From contig NC_071393.1 of NCBI RefSeq assembly GCF_022682495.2, forward strand, positions 113,042,239-113,106,238: 64,000 bases of DNA. The letters are read 5' to 3'. Numbering within the stretch: position 1 is the stretch's first letter; each line of letters begins with the position of its first letter. The translations under genes were made by a program, and so were the position numbers. The notes below the pieces were generated by a model. It was not told the origin of the DNA. It saw only the letters and a list, made by a program, of their open reading frames with translations, and did not search any database. Source of the DNA: Desmodus rotundus (lineage: Eukaryota; Chordata; Mammalia; Chiroptera; Phyllostomidae). This document shows, piece by piece, positions 46,900 to 57,300 of the stretch.

Positions 46900-48695
46900 A
46901 TCCTTGTCATCTTTCCTCTGCTAGACTTTGTCCACGATGGAAGCCCCCTGGTCTGCCTGACTGGTGACTTTCTAACATTCTATTCAGCCTAAGGTCTGTG
47001 ATGTTCTTGCTGCCAATGAGGCACTTTGTGCCTTTCCTTAGCCTTATAAGGTGATACCAAAAAAAATTGGTCAGTAGTTGCTTTGCAAAATTCCCACACG
47101 TGGGGACCATACTTAAGTCATCCTCATTCTGGGTAGCCTCAGAGTATAAATGTTTCCATTCTTAGTTATTTTTTCTTCAAAGAACTTATTTTCCCACTGT
47201 AATCCTTGTGCCTATCAGGAGCCTAATTCCTAGCGCCCAGGTGTATTTTTGTGCATTGCAACACACTATAAAACTGATTTGAACAAAGAGGCTGGAACCG
47301 GAGTTTAAATTAGATATCCATTAGTTGATGAAATCAACGAGAACTTAAATGAGCCCATGTCCTGCACAAATTCAGTGCAAATCATGGTGAGTCGGGGTGT
47401 TTAACTTTTTAATTCACTGGTTTTTATTTTACAGATAAGAATTAGGCTTGTGTTAATTCTCATTTCCGGAGAAACATTATAATATGCTCAGCCACAGTAA
47501 CGTAACTGCTTGTGCTACGGATCACAGACCAAGCTGGAGCAACCAAGCCTGCCCTGCTCCCAGACACGGAGGCAGGCAGCAGAATCCTCCCTGTGAACCT
47601 TCAGAGACTTACTTTCCTTTAACTGACTTGTCAAGTGCCAGGAACCTAGTCTCCGAAAGGGAAGAGTCCTTCTATGCTGGTACTCCTTCTCCAGTCCCCT
47701 CCCCTCTGCTTCATTATTTACGCAACACAGCAGCTCTAGGCTTTGAGAGAGACCTGTTCATAGAGGTGGCGGGTGGTCTGGGGATGGCAATGTGAAATGT
47801 GATTTAAGAAACCAGTGAATTCCTTTGGAGTTTTTGGGGGGGAACATTTTTCATAACATAAGAGAAGAATAAATGGTTACAAGACTTTGATTTCACTGGA
47901 TATATACGGAGACATGAAATAAAATAAATGACCAGCCAGGTAGGTACTGAAAATTTAAGAGTTATTTTAAGATTGTTTCACCAGCTACGAGCAGTTCAAA
48001 AGTGAAAGAGAACTTTCCAAGTCCTCATTCCTCATGAACAGAGGAGCGGAAGAAATGGGGCTTGGGATTTGGGCGTGGAGCCAGAAGTATTGGAGGGTAA
48101 AAGGTGGGAATACTGGTTTTCTACCCATAGTATGTTCCAGGAAGGCCCACTCCCTCCCCCCCACCACATACACACAAGGAGCACAGTGTCACAAAACGAG
48201 ACGACCTTCCTATGAAATCCATTTCCTCCTTGGGACCTGTGGTCTGACATAGATCTGGGACAATCCCTAAGACCTACTCTAGTTACTTAACGTCAAGGAC
48301 AATAAAGAAGTGGAGCCCAAAGAGGTTACGTCTGATCCGGGGATCACAGACTGGACGCTCAGCACACCTGGTGCTTACCGACACCCCTTACACAGATACG
48401 CTCCCGTCACCCAGGTTCACACCCAGGGGGCAATCACACTCCCGAACAACTGTGTGCCTCTGTCTGGTCTGCTTGTGGCTATGGCTATTCTCCGTGTCCC
48501 CGTTCACATACACCCGCCCGTCCAGCCAGTCAACATCGTTTGAGCGTGCATTCTCCTAGCGCTGTGGCACTGCACCGGCTCGCAGGGGCGCATATCCTCA
48601 CCCACACTCGCGAGCAGAGACAAGCAGCAGGTACCGCCCTTGGGGAAAAACAGTGGTTCCCACCCAGTCTTTTAAACAGGGTGGACAGAAGGACA
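46900..48695. other. Unassigned, relatively unique sequence
   Basis: No named repeat. The part after about 48000 becomes GC-richer. No splice-bounded coding exon recognised. Confidence 0.45.
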
Positions 48696-48699
48696 GTCT

Positions 48700-48840
48700 T
48701 CAACTGGTAACTAAGGTAACTGGCTTGCAGTCCAGAATCTTCCACTACGGCTGTGTGACCTTGGGCAAGTCGCCTTTCTTCTCTGGCCTCGCCTTCCCTT
48801 TGTGTGTGTGAAATGAGGGTCTGAGTCGAAGACAGGTGAT
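48700..48840 (+). repeat. MIR fragment
   Basis: CTGTGTGACCTTGGGCAAGT and CGCCTTTCTTCTCTGGCCTC followed by AAATGAGGGTCTGAGTCGAA is the MIR core. Confidence 0.8.
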
Positions 48841-49892
48841 CTTTACGTTTCTTTCTCATGTTCACATTCTCGAACTCTCTGACACTTTAATAAACGCAGG
48901 CCCTGTACACAGTATTTCTGGGGCCGCATCAGGAGCTGGCTTGAGCCTGCGGAATGAATGGTATAGCGCTTGGCTATCTGTCTTCACACTGATAGATCTT
49001 CACACTGCAGAACTTCAGAGGCAGGTCATGGTCAAAGTGATTCACATAGCAAAGGAAGCAGGAAAGGGAGGGGACAACTGTGGTGGCTTCCTGTCCTCCC
49101 CGATGGGGAGCGAAGGGGGAGCCAGCAGGTAGTGGGGAGGAGGCTGCCTTTGGGGCCTTCTCGGTAGTGTACAGTCCAAGGAACTGGTTAGGAGTACACA
49201 CCTTTACAGGGGCTTTGTCAACATTTTTTCCCTGTGTGTTAAAAAAGGGTCGCAGTCCAATATAATCAGCCATAAAAATCACCAGACGAGCCCCGAGAAC
49301 CTCGCCGTTGGGCTTGTGTGGGCGAAGTATTTGGGTTTCTGAAAGTCGGGTATCTTCACAGTGTCCAGTGCGGGCTTGGAGTCTCTTCTCTTGTGCTCCC
49401 AAAGCCTGAGGAAAACCTTGATCTGCCCGATAGACTCCTGGTCAAATCCACTCCCAAATTCCAAGACTCCTAGACATCGTCCCTTGTCCCTTCAGCACAC
49501 AGGAGTAAATGTGCTCCCTGAGGACAAGATACACATTGGCAACTTACGCTGAGTGCAGGCCTCAGTTACCTCCCCGGCAGCTGCTGCTGCCCTGGAGGGC
49601 CCTTCCCCCTCCGACTCTCACCTGGCGCACCTATGCGTGTGTGCACCTGTGTCAATGCGTGGAGCAGCGGGTTCCGGGGACCAGCAAGAGGACTTGATTT
49701 CCCTTCCTAGAGCCATCTGATGCAAAGGAGCTCCAGTTTCTTGTGGTTAATATATCTGGGCAAGGAAAAGGGAGCTGAGAAGGACAGGAGGGAGCTGACC
49801 AAGAAGCACAAAGGCAGAAGGAAATAAGAACGACAGCAGAGCCCAGCTCAGACACAGGTGGTGGGCAGCTCCTCAAAACACCACATGTGGAA

Positions 49893-49912
49893 GACTGCCC
49901 CCTCTGTGGTCG
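49893..49912 (-). promoter_or_regulatory. CTCF-like motif
   Basis: Minus-strand CGACCACAGAGGGGGCAG resembles the CCACNAGGGGGC(A/G) core with one spacing flaw. Motif match only. Confidence 0.35.
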
Positions 49913-50197
49913 CCTAGGTTTCCTCTTTGCCGAGTCCAGGACTGACGTGGTTCTGCGGGGCAGTGGACACCAGCCTCTCCTTGGGGAGGCGGCCCTGCAG
50001 AGGATGCAGTTGCTCAGGCAGCTGAGGCGATTCACCCAGCCTGAAATCCCCTGGCCCCACAGTGTCTAAAGGGAGAATGCAGAGAGAGAACAAGTCAGGA
50101 TTCACGATTATGGGACCTCTGTGGAGAGTGCAGCCCTGCACCGGGGCTGGATCGTGGAAGCGGCCAATACCCCAAACTCAGTGTTGTATGGTCTCCG

Positions 50198-50218
50198 CTC
50201 GCCCTCTGGTGGTGCGAG
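50198..50218 (-). promoter_or_regulatory. CTCF-like motif
   Basis: Minus-strand GCACCACCAGAGGGCGAGC is close to the CTCF consensus (CCACCAGAGGGCG core). It lies about 300 bases from a second match in the same orientation, in unique DNA between COX16 and its duplicated promoter on one side and the rest of the intergenic region on the other. Confidence 0.5.
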
Positions 50219-50678
50219 GCGGTGACTGCAAGGCTTTCCCAACCTCGGGACGCTGGGAGCATCACAGACGTGCCTCCTAACCTTGCTGCCTCCAAGTCTG
50301 GTCTCCGCTCAAGGTCCAGAGGAAATCGAAACTCCCATTTCAGAAACCTTTGCCCACCTGCATGCTATCACTCAGTAGTGCTTCCAGCAGGTTACAGGAA
50401 ACATTGTTTAAGGGTCAAAAGGCAGAAAACAAATCGGAGAAATTTGTTTCACCGCGTTATTTGAAGCAATGACTGAAAACAGAATGCTTATCATCTGTAA
50501 ACAGGTTATTTTCCATCTAGGAGTCAGTAATAACAACAGCCACTACTTTATCACCTATCTTTTCTGTGCCTGATTGGCCCAGACAACTAACTACAAAACT
50601 CCATGTCACAAATGCAGTGAGGGAGGTGCGAGAGGGTTATGTAATGTGTGGCAGATCAGTTTGGTACCGGACAGCCCG

Positions 50679-50715
50679 ACAGACCGGGTTCCAGACCGGG
50701 TTCCAGACCGGGTCT
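50679..50715 (+). repeat. Three tandem copies of a 13-base unit
   Basis: AGACCGGGTTCC recurs three times with 12-13 base spacing (third copy incomplete), following ACAGCCCG. Confidence 0.85.
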
Positions 50716-50894
50716 GTGGTTTTGCGTGGTTTCCCACTGCACTTCCTGTCTGCAGAAGGGCCACATACGGTCACTTAGATATATGTTTCCACACAGGACT
50801 AATAATAGATGGCTGGGCAATGCTATTAAAATACTGTTTTAGGTGTAACATTTTAGTAAGAACTTGTGTTGTCACTAATAATTCTTTCTTATTT

Positions 50895-51070
50895 AATAGT
50901 AATACCTAACATCTGTTGAGTGCTTTCTCTACGGCAGTTATTGTTCTAAGAGCTTTATATATTCAAACCACATTAATTCTGTCTTATCATCCCCATGTTC
51001 CACATGAGGAAACTGAGACACGGAACAGCTAAAGAATTTCCCCAAGATAGTGAGTATATATACAAAATTT
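50895..51070 (+). repeat. MIR SINE
   Basis: CTAACATCTGTTGAGTGCTT, ATTGTTCTAAGAGCTTTATA and GAGGAAACTGAGACACGGAA are diagnostic. Confidence 0.88.
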
Positions 51071-51074
51071 ATGT

Positions 51075-51770
51075 GATATAAGGCTCCGCAGTATGGTTCC
51101 TCACTACTTCCCTGTGCCAGAACCCAGCTTATTTGCAGAGGATCTGGGAGGAGTGCGGTGCTGTGCAGGAGCTGGGGGAAAGCTGACTTGCTGTGCATAG
51201 GAAAGGACTGAGTCTGAAAGACGGGGGAAGAGAGCATGTGTGGGGAGGGTGTTGCTGAGCAAGAGAAGATTCAAAAACAGAAAAATCAGGATCCATCAAG
51301 GCGGGACCCTACCCAGGGAAATGGCCATGTGAGGACAGGGTGCCCATGCTGGACTTTGTGGGAGAGATTTAGTAAGTGGATTTCTGAAGTTACTCACTCA
51401 TTGTATGGTGTGCAGCACAAACCTCTATGAAATCTTCAGTAAAATTTACACTGATTACTAATACTTTGTGTCAGGAACCTGAGTTTTCTTTAGGTTGGGG
51501 TACTCAAAGACAATGATAGAACCTTACCGATTAACTGTATTACACTCTGAAATGCTCCCATGGACTCTCAAAAGCAAACAGTATCGATGTCTTAGATTAA
51601 TATATTAATTTCTTACCAGGAGCTTGAAAGACCAGGAAAAAGACCTATCAGGTCAGCTCAGAAAGCACTGTCTCTGGTGGTGTGGTACAGACAGGAGAGA
51701 CGAGATTGGGCAGGGTTCTTCACCCTTGAGTTTTACAATCCTACCAAATCCTAATGCCACCCTTGTAAGT
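51075..51770. other. Unassigned sequence
   Basis: Nothing recognised. Confidence 0.4.
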
Positions 51771-51774
51771 GAAT

Positions 51775-51935
51775 ACACCCACAAATGCTGCTCTTATTAG
51801 TTATAATAGTTTTCAGTGGACTTCTTACAATGTTATATACACAGGACCATGTCATCTACAAATAGAGATCATTTTACTTTTTTCCAGTCTAGATGCTTTT
51901 AACTTCTAGAATTTCCCTTGATTCTTAAAACATCC
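51775..51935 (-). repeat. L1 ORF2 fragment, antisense
   Basis: TTATTAGTTATAATAGTTTT, ACCATGTCATCTACAAATAG and GATCATTTTACTTTTTTCCA are antisense L1 RT text. Confidence 0.75.
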
Positions 51936-51939
51936 ACTT

Positions 51940-52805
51940 CTCTGCTTGCATTACCCACCTGTTCTTGCACGATGCATACTTCTTCCATTAGAGCTCTAAG
52001 AGTTATTAAACTCAGTCCAAGCATCCCTGACATATATGAACCTGATTCTAATGCTTGTTTTGTTTTCCAGACTGTGCACTTTGTCTGTCAGGGTTCCTTG
52101 CTAAAGTTCTTGCTGAATTGGACACGCTACCCCACTGGACTGGGTAAAACTCCAGTGCATAGGCCTTTAATGGTGGGCAGTGATGTAGAAGGGGAGGGGG
52201 GACATTCCATAATCTTATGATCAGGCCTTTTAGTGATCATGGGCCCCTGGGATATGACCTTCACCTCTGCTTCTGTCTTTCTCCCCCTACCCTCACTCAG
52301 GTTGTCAGGAAGGCTAGAGGGGCTGGTGTTGGCCTTACTTCCATTACATTTGGTCAGCCTCTGGTAATACCCAATGTGGTCTGGCTCTAGCAAAATACTG
52401 GTAGCTTCCTTTGAGGCCAGGCTTTTGTTAAGAACAGACGTGGGGTGGGGGGGACGTATGCCTGAATGATTACAACCCCTCCTTGCTGGAGACACGAGGA
52501 CACTTTTCTCTGACGTTCACTGTGAGAACCTGCCATGCACCCAGCCTGTGTCATTTTAAACTCTCAAGTTAGTTCATGCCCAGACTCTGTCAATCACCCT
52601 TTAAATTAGCCCCACCTGATGCTGCTCCCTAGTTTCCCTTCCCCGGAAAGTGTGATTTTCTCTATTTGCCTCCAGGGTTCAGGGTGGTAATTTAGTCTTG
52701 TGACCTCGGTTCGTTCATGGATCAAAGAATAGCCATGGATTTTCGGTTTTTCAGCTTTTTTCTCTGTTAAGATGGAAGTTATAATTTCCAAAGTTCCTAC
52801 ATGTT
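51940..52805. other. Unassigned sequence
   Basis: A 122-codon minus-strand frame (52495-52127) has no recognised motif. The stretch may be a decayed LTR but I cannot assign it. Confidence 0.35.
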
Positions 52806-52809
52806 GAAC

Positions 52810-53430
52810 TGGAAACTAGAAATCTCGTATTTTGTTTTTTAAGAATCTGCCAAAACATTTTCCAGACTGGTTGAATTGGGGTGGCCAAAATGTCCCTCTT
52901 TTTCTGTAAAATAAGACATTTTTCATTTTCACCAGTAACTTTACTGATTTGGGTATTTTGAGTATGTCAGCTATCTCCTGCGTGGTACAATGTTGCTTGT
53001 TCTCAGTTAATGTCTCAGTTTGATGGCTCTCAACTTCAACTGGTCTACGCGACCGCGAGCATCGTCCAGCGAGAAATCTCGAGCACGAAACTTCACAAAC
53101 CACTTTTGACACGTTTGATCAGTCAGAGCACCTTCTCCACACACTACACAAATCCCTTTTGTGTTTCAGTTGTTTTTTGCCCTTTCTTGAAATAATAAAG
53201 CACAATATGCCAAGAATGTTGTGTATTTTCTTCCATCTTCAATATTAAAATGGCAACACAAAAACTGACCAATTTTGGTAAGTTTTTTTATGCATATTGA
53301 TATGACAGCTGTCACAATACAGTCTAACAAAATTGTTTTGAATGAAGTTAAAGACTTCATTCAAATGAAGTTAAGGGCTACTAGAGCCATCTTATGGAAA
53401 AAACCAAATGAACTTTTTAGCCAACCAAAT
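52810..53430 (-). mobile_element. Mariner element, internally deleted, with recognisable terminal repeat
   Basis: The minus strand starts with GGTTGGCTAAAAAGTTCATT and TTTTCCATAAGATGGCTCTA, a mariner-type terminal inverted repeat. Further on it reads N-terminal transposase pieces: RSRRPVEVESHQTETL, TQEIADILKIPKS, KLLVKMKNV. The catalytic region is absent. A perfect 10-base inverted repeat with a 5-base loop lies at 53339-53363. Non-autonomous. Confidence 0.83.
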
Positions 53431-53434
53431 ACAA

Positions 53435-54140
53435 AAAACTAACTTTCCTCAATTCTATCCTTTTGCATAGCATTTAGATCATAGCAAACAGAAAGTTAAA
53501 AAACAAACTAGTCTGTTCACACGTAAGGCATAAAGCATACCTTAAATCGGTGTTTCCCAAACTGTATTCAGCAGTGGAATATCTAAGCAAAATTGCCACA
53601 TCTGTATGTAATATGTAATACTTCGTGACTTTTATTTAAACCAGGAGCAATATAATGTTCTTAACGTATTTTAATAGCATCAATACAATCACTAAGTGAT
53701 GCTTCAGAAACTGATTAGTATACCACGTGAGGTATTATAAACGAAAACAAGATTCTTATCACACTGTGGTCAGTATCACATTTGTAGGCAGGTTTGACAT
53801 AAAATCACTGCTTGGTGCTACCAAGAAAAGTTGGATCCAGCCCTACTGTTCTCATTAGGAATCAGACTGAAGTATCAAAATGTTGCCCCAGTGGCTAGTG
53901 GAAAAGGAACATAGGTGCATCTTTGAGAGTGTAAAAAATGACAGTCTCTAAGTAGCAGTGTTCACACTTTTATTGAGTGGTATAAAATATATGTGGTCGA
54001 CACTGTTACTTTGATTTGCAAATGGCAGAGTTGGGAATCAAAAAACCTGTACTTGATTTTTTAATCAAGATTATCTTGTATCAAATTACTCACATCCAGG
54101 CTTCTGCAGGTCTGAAATTTTCTTTCCATCAGACAGGAGT
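53435..54140. other. Unassigned AT-rich sequence downstream of COX16
   Basis: Nothing recognised. Confidence 0.4.
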
Positions 54141-54167
54141 ATGTAGTGAGAATTCAGTGGATAACAT

Positions 54168-54173
54168 TTTATT
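54168..54173 (-). terminator. Candidate COX16 polyadenylation signal AATAAA
   Basis: A minus-strand AATAAA lies about 40 nt beyond the COX16 stop in A/T-rich DNA. It would give a very short 3' UTR of roughly 60 nt. Whether it is the main site is inferred; other AATAAA-like strings occur nearby. Confidence 0.6.
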
Positions 54174-54212
54174 TAAATTAAAAAATAAAAAATAAAAGAA
54201 TAATCAGCACAG

Positions 54213-54329
54213 TCAAGCCGTCTTCGTCTTCAGGATTTCTGGATTCCGCCCCTGGAGGAGGTCAGGATCTTCCCATGGCCTGGGTCCTCGAACGTTCTTC
54301 CAGTCATCGAAAGTGGAATCCTTTATTTT
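54213..54329 (-). CDS. COX16: COX16 coding exon 4 with stop
   Basis: Thirty-eight codons plus TGA after a CTCTGTAG acceptor. It encodes [12 protein letters not shown] and [18 protein letters not shown], the most conserved part of the family, and ends KTKTA. No downstream coding is expected. Confidence 0.97.
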   Translation of the reverse strand, partial: KIKDSTFDDWKNVRGPRPWEDPDLLQGRNPEILKTKTA

Positions 54330-57300
54330 CTACAGAGCCACAAAAATTAACGTGCACATTAGTGCAGGGTTCCTGTGGCTTTGATCAGGACGTGGCTGAA
54401 TAAATGAGTGGGAAGAATCCAACAGACCCTCAATTATAATTTTAGAGCATATAAATTAACTGCATGTCAAACATAGTAATTGAAGAAAGCACGTATTTCT
54501 TAGGATTTGGAATTTTTCTTGCTTGCTATTGATGTAAATGCCTCTTTTTCTCCGAGAATAAAACTATTACACATTTTTAAGAGTCTAGATGCTTTGTTCT
54601 TGAGAGAACACAGAAAGGAAAGAAGCTAGGAAAACAAAAGTCTGACTCCGAAGCCTGATCCAGCGTAACGACGACCAGCACGGGCTAGCACGGGTGGCAG
54701 TAGTGAACGGGAGGAAACGGGCACAGGCGGAGACCTTACAATCTGCTGGAAGGAAGAAAACAGACCAAGACGATCTGGCCTGCACCTGAGAAATGAGCCT
54801 GGGCTTAAGAATGAAAAGACATTGCCCGTAGCTGCCCTGAGCAAAGCCCTTGCAGGTAATACGAACTAGTTCGACTCCAGCTGGATCACTGTGCCTCCAG
54901 TTAGTCTGAAGTGTCCACCAAGCCCCAGGAGAAAGGTAGAATAAAAGGGAAGAACCTAAGTGTTTCTTCACCCTTCTGCCAGTAACTCTCACTTATCTGC
55001 TTTGATTGTTCTGCAATACTGAGTGAACAAGATATTAAGAGGCTCAAAGAATACAGGACAGGGAAAAATGTAAGTTTACCTTACATCTGGATACTAAGAT
55101 TACTCTTTCATTAATGAGCTGTATAACAATGACCATCTGGGCACTAATTCCCTCATAAGTAATAATAATAAGCAGGACCAAATGGTCTACGTGGTTTCTT
55201 CAGTTATCAAATTCCATGGTTTCTAAAATAACTAAAATCTACTCCAAGACAAACGTTCCACAGCATCACTACCGACACAGAGCTTATATATTGAAAAGCA
55301 GCAAGTTACACATTTCACCACAATGATGGGGAAGCAGTGACTGAAAACATCCTCTAAATTTCACTTACAGTTTTACCAGGAGTTTGTATTAAATATATAT
55401 GGATGAACAAAATTCTATTAATGTGCTAGAAGAAAGCAAATTATTTTCAAGTATAGTTATGAAATGATTGAAAGTTATAAATTTTTTTAAAAGATTTTAT
55501 TTATTTATTTTTAGAGAGAGGGGAAGGGAAAGAGAAAGAGAGGGAAAGAAACATCCATGTGTGGTTGCCTCTCACGTGGCCCCCACCACTGGGGACCTGG
55601 ACTTGCAACCCAGGCTTGTGCCCTGACTGGGAATCAAACTGGCAACTATTTTGTTCGCAGGCCGGCACTGAATCCACTGAGCCACAACCAACCAGGGCTA
55701 AAAGGGTTTTAAGAAGCTATAAGGGCCTTCACCCGGATAATATAAGACACATGCTCAAGAGAATTTAAGAATAATTCTTAGATAAGATGCAAATTTGGCA
55801 GAACAACTTCATGTAAAAGTGCTCCAAACTTCAGAGATCTTTGGTGAATAAGATTCCCTGTAGAATTCTGCAAAAAAAAGCAGTCACTAATTCTGCAAAA
55901 CACGCAGGGTCGCTGAAGACTGACCAGGCTGTACGTGCACTGGGCAAGACCACCGAAGGTTCACTACTTAACAGCCAACTGCCACAGAATCGCGTGTGGT
56001 ACAGTCAAGAAGTGCAGAGGAAAAGCAGTGTCAATACTGGATCTTCGGCCCTCGTCAGAGTGGACTTAGTACACAGCTGCTACCTCGACACCAGCTGAGA
56101 CACCAAAAAGGCTGCTCGTTAGGGGTGAGAAATATGCCAAGGGGAAGAACTACTTTAGACTCACCCAACAAAGCTTAAAACTTAGCTCTGGCATGATTCT
56201 TTGGAGAGACAATTCAGAGAATGAGACCCACAAAGAGAGGTTTAGGAAACACCAAAGCCTTTCCAAACATCCTCCCTTACAAAGCACAAAACCAAGTTCA
56301 AAATTAACAGCCAATAATGGAACTGCCTGCCAAAAGCTCAATTTCTTCGATGTACTATTCATAAAGTCCACCTTTCAATCAGAATTCTGAGACCAAACAC
56401 AGCCCCGCCCAGCGTGGCTCAGTTGGTGGAGCGCTGTCCCACAAGGAAAAGGGCCACCGATTCGACTGTCAGTAGGGGCACACGCCTGGGTTGTGGGTTC
56501 AGTCTCCAGTTAGGTGTTTCTCTTCCTCTTTTTCTCCCTCCCTTCCCTCTCTCTCAAAATAAAAAATAAATCTTTTTTAAAAAATGACCAAACACACAAA
56601 GAAATGAAAAAACACAAGGATGGGAAAAAGTAGGTTTACATAATACTCATAAATAATACAACAGTAAATAAATAAATAATGGAAGAATAACCTCTCTGTG
56701 TCACATACTCACAACTGTGCACCTGCCTGGTTTTGCCCAACCTGGTTTCGTTGTATAATCCACAACAAAAAAAATGAACAAGCTAAAAGAGATGGAGAAC
56801 ATCCCCCTTCACCACATTCTATATAATACGAAACTCTGATTTTTGCTAAGTAATATTCCTACTATAAGTTGAGTATATCTTCATATGCTTAAGATACTTA
56901 TTTCCCTTCCCCTGAACTCTTTATATGCTTTGCCCATGTTCCTACTGACCAACTGAATTGCTGAACTTTTCCATATTTATTTGTAGATGTTCTTCATATT
57001 TAAATAAATTAATGCATCATAATATGATAAAAACTATTTTTAGGATTTCTCATTTAACTAGTGACCTTATACACATTACTTTTTCTTAAGGCTGAACTTC
57101 TACATTTTTACGTATGAACTCATCATTCTTTACTTTTAAAGCTTCTGGGCTGCCCTGGCCGGGTGGCTCAGTGACTTGGAGCATCATCCCATACACCAAA
57201 AGGTTGCGGGTTTGCCCACCAGCTGGGATGCGTACAGGAGGCAACCAATCCATGTTTCTCTCTCTCTAAAAATCAACAAACATATCCTCAGGTGAAGATT

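Larger units (their letters stand above)
48845..50890. other. Unassigned, GC-richer, apparently unique sequence
   Basis: Many overlapping short frames on both strands but no recognised family. Two CTCF-like motifs and a short tandem repeat are listed separately. Confidence 0.45.

Noticed and set aside
55841..56098. Antisense gene in COX16 intron 3
   Set aside because: The 85-codon frame has no recognised motif and no promoter or splice evidence.
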